From: Desulfobacterales bacterium
GTDB taxonomy: Bacteria > Desulfobacterota > Desulfobacteria > Desulfobacterales > JAUCGF01
Length of the DNA stretch: 5,852 nucleotides
Assembly: GCA_029940345.1 (NCBI GenBank)
Contig: JAOZRC010000370.1
Coordinates: 1 to 5,852, forward strand
Direction: 5' to 3'
Positions 1 through 5,710 of the stretch are shown here, piece by piece. The position numbers and the translations under genes are program-made. The notes below the pieces were generated by a model. It saw only the letters and a program-made list of their open reading frames with translations. It made no database searches and was not told where the DNA came from. Within the stretch, counting starts at the first letter, position 1; each line of letters begins with the position of its first letter.

Positions 1-92
1 CCCCTTGGTGTATGTTTATATTTTTGGGATTGGGTATTGCGGCAGGATTCAGAAACGTCGGTTTAGCGATAAAAAAAAGCAGGAAATTTTAA
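1..92 (+). CDS. atpZ: AtpZ/AtpI-family accessory protein, C-terminal fragment (cut by window edge)
   Basis: Reading from base 3 gives 29 codons ending in TAA at 90-92. They encode the end of a hydrophobic helix (CMFIFLGLGIAAGFRN) followed by a short basic tail (IKKSRKF). The Gly-rich 'LGLGIAAGFRN' helix end followed by Lys/Arg is what I recall of the C-terminus of AtpZ, a small two-helix membrane protein encoded ahead of atpI in many F1Fo operons. The position, 33 nt before the likely atpI start and on the same strand, fits this. AtpZ is thought to act with AtpI in Fo assembly or in divalent-cation handling; nothing here separates these roles. The 5' part, the start and the promoter lie outside the window. 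The family call comes from a short fragment plus gene order, so another small membrane protein remains possible. Confidence 0.72.
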   Translation, partial: PWCMFIFLGLGIAAGFRNVGLAIKKSRKF

Positions 93-125
93 AGGCTTTT
101 ATCTGTATGGCGCTGATAAAAAGCG

Positions 126-548
126 GTGACATGCGATGATAATCAGGTTATAGATATTATAGTGATAATTCAAAAACGCATACTAACCTTTATCGTGTAC
201 ACCAACTGGGTTTTGTTTATCATAACCAATCTAGGTGGGTTTCTATTCGCAACGCCGGCATTTGCCCGAGGAATCTTTTTTGGCGGTTTGATCGTAACGC
301 TGAATTTTCACCTGTTGTATCGCACGTTGCGTAAATTCTTGACACCCTCTAATCTTGTTTCGCCTAACGTCATTTTAGCGAAATATTATGTTCGTTTCTT
401 CATCAGCGGGATTATCCTGTTTATTCTTATCGCAGGTCATTATGTGAACCCGCTGGGTCTTTTTATCGGTCTTTCCGTGGTGGTCGCCAGTATCTTTCTG
501 GCCAGTATCTTGGAAGTTAAAAAACTAATTTTTAAGGAGGCGGTTTAA
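126..548 (+). CDS. atpI: ATP synthase subunit I (Fo assembly/accessory protein)
   Basis: The 140-residue product is a very hydrophobic membrane protein with about four helices, near residues 20-42, 48-66, 87-106 and 108-128, and a basic tail ending KKLIFKEAV. AtpI is known as a chaperone-like factor for c-ring assembly and is normally encoded just before subunit a, as here. Residues 47-70, with a short loop and a helix ending HLLYRTLRK, and the segment LGLFIGLSVVVASIF fit the family. The start is uncertain. In-frame stops at 114-119 force it downstream. The GTG at 126 has no clear Shine-Dalgarno site. A second in-frame GTG at 162 would give 128 residues, closer to the usual AtpI length, but has only a distant AGG-type site. 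The gene ends flush against atpB (TAA 546-548, GTG 549), so the two are likely translationally coupled. The last codons carry the atpB ribosome binding site. Confidence 0.88.
   Translation: MTCDDNQVIDIIVIIQKRILTFIVYTNWVLFIITNLGGFLFATPAFARGIFFGGLIVTLNFHLLYRTLRKFLTPSNLVSPNVILAKYYVRFFISGIILFILIAGHYVNPLGLFIGLSVVVASIFLASILEVKKLIFKEAV
534..540 (+). promoter_or_regulatory. Shine-Dalgarno site fixing the GTG start of atpB
   Basis: AAGGAGG is a full anti-16S match, 8 nt before the GTG at 549. It lies inside the last codons of atpI. It supports initiation of atpB at this GTG, which abuts the atpI stop, and suggests coupled translation of the two genes. Confidence 0.9.
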
Positions 549-1238
549 GTGGAACATCCCTATCTGTTCATTGTCAAATTTTGTGAATTAATCGGTCTCG
601 GTCATTTTGCCCACACCTATCCCTGGGTGCTTTATACGTGGTTTGTGATGGTGTTGCTAATCGGACTGGGATATCTGGCAGCTAAAACGGTGAGCATCGT
701 ACCAACGGGATTGCAGAACTTTTTTGAGGTGCTTATTTCCGGTATGGAAGAGTTTATGGTGGATATCACCGGAGATGAAGGGCGCTGGCTCTTTCCGTTG
801 GCTGGCACAATTTTTATCTTTATTTTTGTATGCAATCTGATTGGCATCATACCTGGTTTTTTCCCACCAACGGCCACTTTGAATACAACGGCTGCCTGTG
901 CGCTGATAGTGGTTATATTTACCCATGTGATCGGCATTAAATATCACGGCATCAAATATATCAAACATTTCTTAGGACCGGTGTGGTGGATGATTCCTAT
1001 TATATTTCCCATTGAAGTTATCGGACACATGGCCCGCATCCTATCCCTGTCATTCAGGCTTTTTGGTAATATGATGGGTCATGAATTGGTTCTGGGAATT
1101 CTGTTTGGCCTGGCAGGCGCCTTTTTCGCGCCGCTGCCGATTATGGCGTTAGGCATCTTTGTGGCGCTGGTGCAAGCGTTCGTATTCTTTTTGCTTACGA
1201 TTATGTATTTCACCGGTGCGATGGAACACGCGCACTAA
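549..1238 (+). CDS. atpB: F1Fo ATP synthase subunit a
   Basis: This 229-residue integral membrane protein forms the stator half-channels through which H+ or Na+ reach and leave the c-ring. Hydrophobic segments lie near residues 27-46, 83-104, 113-131, 146-165, 175-196 and 197-222. The family signature SLSFRLFGNMMGHEL is at 166-180. Arg170 matches the essential Arg210 of E. coli, Asn174 matches Asn214, Glu179 matches Glu219, and Gln209 in ALVQAFVF matches Gln252. His178 and Gly202 occupy the positions of E. coli Gly218 and His245, a reciprocal swap. The length is normal for bacterial subunit a of this type. The short N-terminus MEHPYLF and the ending GAMEHAH resemble Desulfobacterota subunits as I remember them. 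The GTG start is fixed by the AAGGAGG at 534-540. Next on the same strand, after an 85-nt gap, is atpE. Confidence 0.97.
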   Translation: MEHPYLFIVKFCELIGLGHFAHTYPWVLYTWFVMVLLIGLGYLAAKTVSIVPTGLQNFFEVLISGMEEFMVDITGDEGRWLFPLAGTIFIFIFVCNLIGIIPGFFPPTATLNTTAACALIVVIFTHVIGIKYHGIKYIKHFLGPVWWMIPIIFPIEVIGHMARILSLSFRLFGNMMGHELVLGILFGLAGAFFAPLPIMALGIFVALVQAFVFFLLTIMYFTGAMEHAH

Positions 1239-1249
1239 ATTTTTTTTTT
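1216..1249 (+). promoter_or_regulatory. Hairpin plus ten-T run at the atpB/atpE junction
   Basis: GTGCG (1216-1220) can pair with CGCAC (1231-1235) around a 10-nt loop. The downstream arm ends at the atpB stop codon and is followed by an uninterrupted run of ten T (1240-1249). This is the layout of a weak intrinsic terminator or attenuator. Since atpE follows with its own strong ribosome binding site, any termination must be partial. The stem is only 5 bp (6 with a G-U pair) and four bases separate it from the T run, so activity is uncertain. A second reading is that the U-rich tract serves as a translational enhancer for atpE, as described for the E. coli atpE leader. Confidence 0.4.
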
Positions 1250-1306
1250 GGCTTGTTTAATATTTTTATATTTTGGGATAAATGGAAGAAGCAAATTATT
1301 AATTTT

Positions 1307-1315
1307 AAAGGAGGT
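1307..1315 (+). promoter_or_regulatory. Strong Shine-Dalgarno site of atpE
   Basis: AAAGGAGGT lies 8 nt before the ATG at 1324, within an A/T-rich leader (1239-1323) that should be little structured. It fits efficient initiation of the subunit needed in the highest copy number in Fo. It also excludes the longer overlapping reading frame from 1248, which is a shadow. Confidence 0.9.
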
Positions 1316-1323
1316 AGTATTTT

Positions 1324-1608
1324 ATGGAAGGAACTGCATTACAATTTTTCATCGCTTGTGTTACCGCCGCTGGTTTTGGCGTCGCTATCGCCGCTTTTGG
1401 TTGTGGCATCGGTCAAGGTCTGGGTCTGAAAGCCGCTGTTGAGGGAATTGCCCGCAATCCGGAATCTTCCGGTAAAGTGACTGTTACCATGCTGATCGGT
1501 CTGGCGATGATTGAGTCCCTTTGTATTTATGCGCTGGTTGTATCTCTGATTCTGATCTACGCGCATCCGCAGGCAGCCGCTATTGCGAAGTTGTTTGCCC
1601 ATTTATAA
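1324..1608 (+). CDS. atpE: F1Fo ATP synthase subunit c (rotor ring)
   Basis: The 94-residue hairpin membrane protein is the monomer of the rotor ring that carries the coupling ion. Helix 1 is about residues 8-40, with the packing motif GCGIGQGLG at 26-34; Ala24, Gly26, Gly28 and Gly30 form an AxGxGxG variant of the GxGxGxG packing row. The polar loop is [10 protein letters not shown], where Arg44-Asn45-Pro46 matches the F1-contacting RQP loop of E. coli. Helix 2 is about 52-80. Glu64 is the ion-carrying carboxylate. Gln31, Ser65 and Tyr69 sit where Ilyobacter tartaricus has Gln32, Ser66 and Tyr70, the sodium-site residues; Met62 and Leu66 sit where it has Val63 and Thr67. Sodium or proton use is therefore open. 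The short C-terminal extension after Tyr79 is slightly longer than usual. ATG start with AAAGGAGGT 8 nt upstream. Last gene of the operon, with a terminator 23 nt later. Confidence 0.97.
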   Translation: MEGTALQFFIACVTAAGFGVAIAAFGCGIGQGLGLKAAVEGIARNPESSGKVTVTMLIGLAMIESLCIYALVVSLILIYAHPQAAAIAKLFAHL

Positions 1609-1631
1609 ATCGTAACAATCGTTAAGTAGAT

Positions 1632-1668
1632 AAAGGCTGGCGCCATTCAATTGGCCCAGCCTTTTTTT
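1632..1668 (+). terminator. Intrinsic terminator of the atp operon
   Basis: AAAGGCTGG (1632-1640) pairs perfectly with CCAGCCTTT (1656-1664). After a bulged C1641 the stem continues with GCCA (1642-1645) against TGGC (1652-1655), leaving a 6-nt loop. Seven T follow the GC-rich part of the stem (1662-1668). It begins 23 nt after the atpE stop and so ends the operon without any F1 genes. Confidence 0.93.
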
Positions 1669-1963
1669 ATTGGCTTGAAACAAACAGATTGTTTTTCAAA
1701 ATAAGCCAAAATGGCTGCCAAGATATAGTAAGACAGAAGTAACGCGAAAAACTGTTCCGCTTTTTCAACCTTGAAGCAGCTAAACAGTCACATATTAAAT
1801 TTCACGAGGGCAGAGGGAGGAGGTTGTAATACGGCGACATCCGATAACGCAGTGAAGTTCAATAGGTGACTGACTATATAACCAACGCGAAACGGCTTTC
1901 CACAATGCCGCAAAAAATTTAACGTAGCGAAATTATCCTGTTAATGAAAGAGAGGTCGAAATT
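1669..1963. other. Non-coding interval between the atp terminator and the GyrI-like gene
   Basis: No reading frame with a plausible start and ribosome binding site was found on either strand. Apart from the hairpin at 1670-1709, I see a purine-rich GGGAGGAGG-type stretch near 1814-1822 with no frame behind it. A TATATA/TATAAC stretch at 1875-1882 could be a -10 element for the downstream gene, but no good -35 lies 15-18 nt upstream, so the promoter is not assigned. The 9-mer AACGCGAAA occurs twice (1741 and 1884), which I regard as chance. Confidence 0.6.
1670..1709. repeat. Imperfect long hairpin just after the atp terminator
   Basis: TTGGCTT (1670-1676) pairs with AAGCCAA (1703-1709). Inside, AAACA (1682-1686) pairs with TGTTT (1690-1694) around a 3-nt loop, with bulges between the two stems. 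No T tract follows on either strand, so it is not a standard terminator. It could be a back-up 3' end structure, a decayed repeat or a chance fold. Confidence 0.45.
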
Positions 1964-2455
1964 ATGAAAAATGAACAACCAAAAGTTAAAGAGCTAACAG
2001 AAAAACAGGTTGCGTTTGTTTCGTATACCGGCAACTATATGGGCAATCCGCATATTTTTCAAAATTTGTTTGAAACGCTTTGCGGATGGGCGGGGCCCAA
2101 GGGATTGATCTCGCCGGAAACGGTATTTCTATCGTCCTATCAAGATGATCCGAAAACTACCCCACCCGATGAACTGAAATTAGAATTATGCATGAGCATT
2201 TCAAATGATATTGAAGTGGATGGCGATATACAAAAAAAAGTGTTGCCTGGTGGGAAATATGCTGTGATACATACTGAATTAGTGGGGCCGGAAGAGTATG
2301 GTTCAGCCTGGAATGCTGTAGTTGAATGGATAGAAAAGAATAATTATGAAATAGATATGTCACGGCCTAGTTATGAAATTTATTTAAATAATCCTGAAGA
2401 GCATCCGCAAAAACACCATATCATTGATATATGTATGAGCATTAAAGCAAAATAG
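1964..2455 (+). CDS. Stand-alone GyrI-like / AraC effector-binding-fold protein
   Basis: The 163-residue soluble protein has no signal peptide or membrane segment. The N-terminal VAFVSYTGNYMG (16-27) matches the 'vayv.y.G.y' opening strand of the GyrI-like small-molecule-binding fold. The strand LKLELCMSI (71-79), then LPGGKYAVIHTELVGPEEYG (94-113), a helix NAVVEWIEKNNYEI (117-130) and YEIYLNNPEEHP (137-148) follow the usual order of this fold, built from two related halves. The length is typical for the single-domain form. There is no helix-turn-helix, so it is not itself an AraC- or MerR-type regulator. Known relatives bind drugs or hydrophobic ligands, inhibit gyrase (SbmC) or hydrolyse cyclopropanoid toxins; which applies here cannot be told. 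The ATG has GAGAGGT 7 nt upstream. The gene is monocistronic, after the atp terminator, and faces the helicase gene tail to tail. Its A+T content appears higher than that of its neighbours. Confidence 0.85.
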   Translation: MKNEQPKVKELTEKQVAFVSYTGNYMGNPHIFQNLFETLCGWAGPKGLISPETVFLSSYQDDPKTTPPDELKLELCMSISNDIEVDGDIQKKVLPGGKYAVIHTELVGPEEYGSAWNAVVEWIEKNNYEIDMSRPSYEIYLNNPEEHPQKHHIIDICMSIKAK

Positions 2456-2556
2456 CAGGCCCTTTTAATTTTAGACACTTGCTTGGGAACGAACAGATAG
2501 TATATAAATCACCAATTATGACCTCCATGAGTATAAAGGACGTTCTGATTTTACTT

Positions 2557-5445
2557 TTAGCGCCACCGGCTCACGATTTCCGATTTATTCAAAAACGCCG
2601 CCGACAGGGAGTGCAGGCGGGCTTTGAGGAGCACTTGTCTACCCTCGGACGTGCGTGTGTAAATCAGACGGCCATCACCGGTGTAGTGCTGCCACATCTT
2701 TTCAAAATATAGGGCCTGCTCTTTTCTTTGCCCAAGCAGTTTGGGAACGGCGTGAAAATCGACATGCAATGCGGTCAGCCAATTGTATGACGTTGATTTC
2801 AATTGAGGCGGCGCTTTTTTATTAGCCGGCAACATCCGTTTACGAACCTTTTCTTTAAATCGTTTATCCGAAGCCTTTTGGTGTTGCGTGAATTTGTCAT
2901 AAAACGAGCCGTGCCAGGCCGATTCACTGATAAGAAGGTATTTGGGATTGGCAACGGGTTCTATAATCTCCCGCATCGCGCCCAGAAACAGAGACCTTTC
3001 ATAACCGTCGCCGCCGGCGAGGGTGCAGCGCACACCACCTTCCGGACGTTCATCCGTGATCACTTGTATCTTTGCGGGGGGTGTTTTGATAGCCCCGGTG
3101 TGAATGAGTGCATACACTACGGCCAATCCCATCTGGCGTAAACTGTTGGCGGTGCTTCCGTGGTTGCGCCAAAGTTTGATCGCTTTGACGCATTTGGGAG
3201 CGTTCCGTAGCGACGCTAGCAGGGGACCGGCCGCCAGCGCTAATATCATAATTTTCCAGATAACAGGTAAACCGGTAAAGAAGGATGCGCTTATAAAAAC
3301 CGCCAGGGCTGTCACCACCCCCCAAAGGCCCTGTTTGAAAAGCTCCTTTTTGGTATTGGCAAAAAGAAAGTCCTTTAAATACCCGACAGACGCTGACGGA
3401 ACCCGGATTTCATCCACAAGACGAAAAGCGGTTCCGGAATTTGCAAGCGTCAGTTTCCATTTTGCTGCCATTTCATCCCGGTTGTCCGCCATCTCAAATG
3501 ATCGCGTGTTAAGCCGTTCAATATCTTGTTCCGAATACGGTGGGCTTCCCAAATCCAGACGCTGCAGTCCGTTTTCGATAACCGTATCGGTAAATGACAA
3601 GCCCACGAATGTTTTAAGCCGGCGCCGCATGGTGTTGAAATCATCTCCGTATTCGGACTGATCGGTCTCTTCACAGATCAGATGCCAAATATTGGCGGTT
3701 TTGGACAGAGCGGACGGATCGGAGCGTATGGCCCGTCCCCGCATCTGATTAGAGCTGACATACGACCCGACAACACTCGCCAGGATAAGGGCGTTGACGG
3801 ACGGCGCATCCCAACCTTCCCCTAAAAGCGCCTTGGTGCCCACCAGAACATTGATCACCCCCTGGGCTAAAAGCTTGGTGATTAGCGCTACGAGGCGGTT
3901 ATTGACACCACCTGACAGCGTTACGGCCAAATAATCGGGATCCGCTTTTAAGGGAGTGAATTTAACCAGTGCGTTGTTTATCGTTTGCGACGCCAAAAGC
4001 GTTAAAGCGTTTTGGGCGGCATGCGGTATCACCACCAGCGATCCTGTCAAAATACCCAATTTGCAGGAAGAAGCCATTTTACGCCTTAGCGCTTCGAATA
4101 TCGGGACAACACCGATCAGGGCCAGCGGTTTGATATCATCCTTATCAGCAGGCATCTCCGCTTTACGAATGTAATCGGTGAGGATCAGCATTCTTAACGC
4201 ATCTTTCTGATTGGCCAGCTCAGACGCTACGATTTGGGTGATGCTTATTAATTTCCCGGCACTGGTTTCCAGCTCCTTTTTAATTTTGGGATTCCGTAGC
4301 AGAAAAACTTTATTGCGATGCACAGCGCCGATTTTTTTAAGCTCGCGCCGCATCTCTGGCAACATTTTTTCAATAGAATCTGTACCGGTGTGATTGGTAT
4401 GATCAGTGTGATTATTGAAAAGGAGGCCGGTTAAAAACGTTTCCAGCCACACGTCATTTAAAGGCGGAAGCTCGTCCAAGGAACCACCAATAAGCTCAAG
4501 GAAGCCGACAGGCACCGGTCGGTTTAAAAATTTCAAATAAATGGCGATACTGGAAAAAAAGGCCGTATTGTCTAAAATCGGTTCCACATGACGATCAGGA
4601 TCGTTTAAAAAAGGGTGGTTGGCAAGACTATTGACCAGTTCTTCACGCAGCAGATAGTCTTGTTTAAATTGGTCGAGTTCTTGTCTGAAATCATGAAAAC
4701 GTCTGGTTTCCCCTTTAAGCGGTGTGGAAAAACAGACGTAATCCTGATGTGGGCACAGGTCGCCTTCCCAGACAAGTTCGGGTATCGAAATTTCCGCGTC
4801 AACAGGTCCGCAGATTTCGGTGTAGCGCTGCCACTCGCGATACGATACATCGTAAGGGGGCGTTGCGGTCACAGCCACCACTATGGGGTCGTCCAGTTTA
4901 CGGATAATTTTCACCAGGCTTTTCCACCATTCGTTTTTCAAATGGTGGGCTTCATCGAGAACAATGGTTTTGACACCCAATTGACGGAGAGATTTCACCA
5001 GAGCCGCAAACGCTTTTCCAGGGGATCTCTTTTTTCTAGTTTTCAGTTTTACTTTGGCATCATTATCTGATCGGCAGGGCAACTTATCACGGCAAACGGT
5101 GTGCATTGCCTGATACGTCGTGGAAGTCAGAAAGCGGGGTTTTTTGATGTTCGTCGAAATCCAACTTGGATTTTGCTCTCGTTCAGGTAAGAAAAGATGC
5201 ACCAGGCGATCAATCCATTGATCCCGAATCGTAATTGTCGGTGATAAGATTAGCGTCGGTTGGTTTAACTGGCGCAGCACCTCTATCCCCAGCACTGTTT
5301 TACCTGAGCCGGGTGGCGCGATGACGTGCAATGTATTGTCATCAAGATGGCTTTCCAGTTCCTCTAAAACGCGCTTTTGATATGATCTCCAAGTCAACCG
5401 GAATTGAAATTCGGGCGGATAAGCGTTCATGATTTTAAAGCTCAT
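2557..5445 (-). CDS. Membrane-anchored superfamily II DEAH-type helicase, function unknown
   Basis: The 962-residue protein has a complete helicase motor. Lobe 1 has a Q-like entry LTWRSYQ (17-23), Walker A APPGSGKT (43-50), motif Ia LILSPTITIRDQW (65-77), FLTSTTYQAM (105-114), Walker B IVLDEAHHL (161-169) and motif III AVTATPP (191-197). Lobe 2 has RMLILTDYIRKA (418-429), motif V NVLVGTKALLGEGWDAPS (532-549) and motif VI QMRGRAIRSD (567-576). About 215 residues lie between the lobes, including a threonine/histidine microrepeat at 344-356. Residues 707-747 form two hydrophobic helices, probably a membrane hairpin leaving motor and tail in the cytoplasm. The tail (about 750-962) is basic and ends HSLSAAFLNKSEIVSRWR; I do not recognise a characterised fold. 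The motor should use ATP on nucleic acid; the biological role is unknown (defence, RNA or DNA processing are guesses). Start is uncertain: ATG at 5445 or 5430, neither with a Shine-Dalgarno site. No partner genes are visible. Confidence 0.93.
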   Translation of the reverse strand: MSFKIMNAYPPEFQFRLTWRSYQKRVLEELESHLDDNTLHVIAPPGSGKTVLGIEVLRQLNQPTLILSPTITIRDQWIDRLVHLFLPEREQNPSWISTNIKKPRFLTSTTYQAMHTVCRDKLPCRSDNDAKVKLKTRKKRSPGKAFAALVKSLRQLGVKTIVLDEAHHLKNEWWKSLVKIIRKLDDPIVVAVTATPPYDVSYREWQRYTEICGPVDAEISIPELVWEGDLCPHQDYVCFSTPLKGETRRFHDFRQELDQFKQDYLLREELVNSLANHPFLNDPDRHVEPILDNTAFFSSIAIYLKFLNRPVPVGFLELIGGSLDELPPLNDVWLETFLTGLLFNNHTDHTNHTGTDSIEKMLPEMRRELKKIGAVHRNKVFLLRNPKIKKELETSAGKLISITQIVASELANQKDALRMLILTDYIRKAEMPADKDDIKPLALIGVVPIFEALRRKMASSCKLGILTGSLVVIPHAAQNALTLLASQTINNALVKFTPLKADPDYLAVTLSGGVNNRLVALITKLLAQGVINVLVGTKALLGEGWDAPSVNALILASVVGSYVSSNQMRGRAIRSDPSALSKTANIWHLICEETDQSEYGDDFNTMRRRLKTFVGLSFTDTVIENGLQRLDLGSPPYSEQDIERLNTRSFEMADNRDEMAAKWKLTLANSGTAFRLVDEIRVPSASVGYLKDFLFANTKKELFKQGLWGVVTALAVFISASFFTGLPVIWKIMILALAAGPLLASLRNAPKCVKAIKLWRNHGSTANSLRQMGLAVVYALIHTGAIKTPPAKIQVITDERPEGGVRCTLAGGDGYERSLFLGAMREIIEPVANPKYLLISESAWHGSFYDKFTQHQKASDKRFKEKVRKRMLPANKKAPPQLKSTSYNWLTALHVDFHAVPKLLGQRKEQALYFEKMWQHYTGDGRLIYTRTSEGRQVLLKARLHSLSAAFLNKSEIVSRWR
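4388..4414. repeat. Three tandem 9-bp units inside the helicase gene
   Basis: The + strand units GTGTGATTG, GTATGATCA and GTGTGATTA follow head to tail. The period is a multiple of three, so the frame is kept and the protein reads NHT-DHT-NHT (residues 345-353). It lies in the insertion between the two RecA lobes, where length change would be tolerated. Likely a product of replication slippage. Confidence 0.85.
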
Positions 5446-5561
5446 TTTTTATTGTCAATAGTGTGAAATTGCCAGATAGCCTATTTAACGTAAAAAGTCG
5501 ATCAACGCCATAAGGCCTACCGTATCTTGTTTCAGAAACGGTGACTAAACAACTTAACCCA

Positions 5562-5583
5562 ATTAAAATTTCTTAATTTTAAT
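5562..5583. repeat. Perfect AT-rich palindrome, 9-bp arms, 4-nt loop
   Basis: ATTAAAATT (5562-5570) and AATTTTAAT (5575-5583) are exact reverse complements around TCTT. It lies about 120-140 bp upstream of the helicase start. It could be a binding site for a dimeric regulator or nucleoid protein, but AT-rich palindromes of this size also arise by chance. Confidence 0.6.
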
Positions 5584-5710
5584 CCTAATGGCTTTTTGAT
5601 TACGATTAAGACTACACAAGATTATAAAAAGTGCTAAACGGGAAAGTTATTTCTCAGCGTGTTACAAAAGCGTTCCCACGCATCGCATGGTGCGAGATCA
5701 GGTCTGAACT

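Noticed and set aside
632..968. Two antisense frames of about 100 codons across atpB
   Set aside because: They lie opposite conserved subunit a codons and have no family resemblance.
1248..1442. 64-codon frame overlapping the start of atpE
   Set aside because: It is out of frame with atpE, with an Arg/Trp-rich product typical of a shadow; the AAAGGAGGT site serves the ATG at 1324.
1741..1892. Repeated 9-mer AACGCGAAA (1741-1749 and 1884-1892) as a CRISPR-like or iteron array
   Set aside because: There are only two copies, 134 nt apart, with no third unit or regular spacing.
2456..2556. Bidirectional terminator between the convergent genes
   Set aside because: No stem with a T tract could be found on either strand in these 101 bases.
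3104..3661. 185-codon + strand open frame opposite the helicase gene
   Set aside because: It lies fully antisense to motor and linker codons of a protein with clear motifs, its product is low-complexity and Ser/Arg rich, and it has no sensible ribosome binding site: a shadow frame.
4615..5070. 151-codon + strand open frame opposite helicase lobe 1
   Set aside because: It is antisense to the Walker B and neighbouring region, with no recognisable domain and no Shine-Dalgarno support.
5432..5458. TTGACA (5458-5453) and TAAAAT (5437-5432) on the - strand as a helicase promoter
   Set aside because: The spacing is only 15 nt, and the implied transcription start falls inside or after both candidate start codons, so it could not express the gene properly.
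5683..5695. Small hairpin TCGCA-TGG-TGCGA
   Set aside because: It has only a 5-bp stem, no T tract and no repeat copy in the window; expected by chance.
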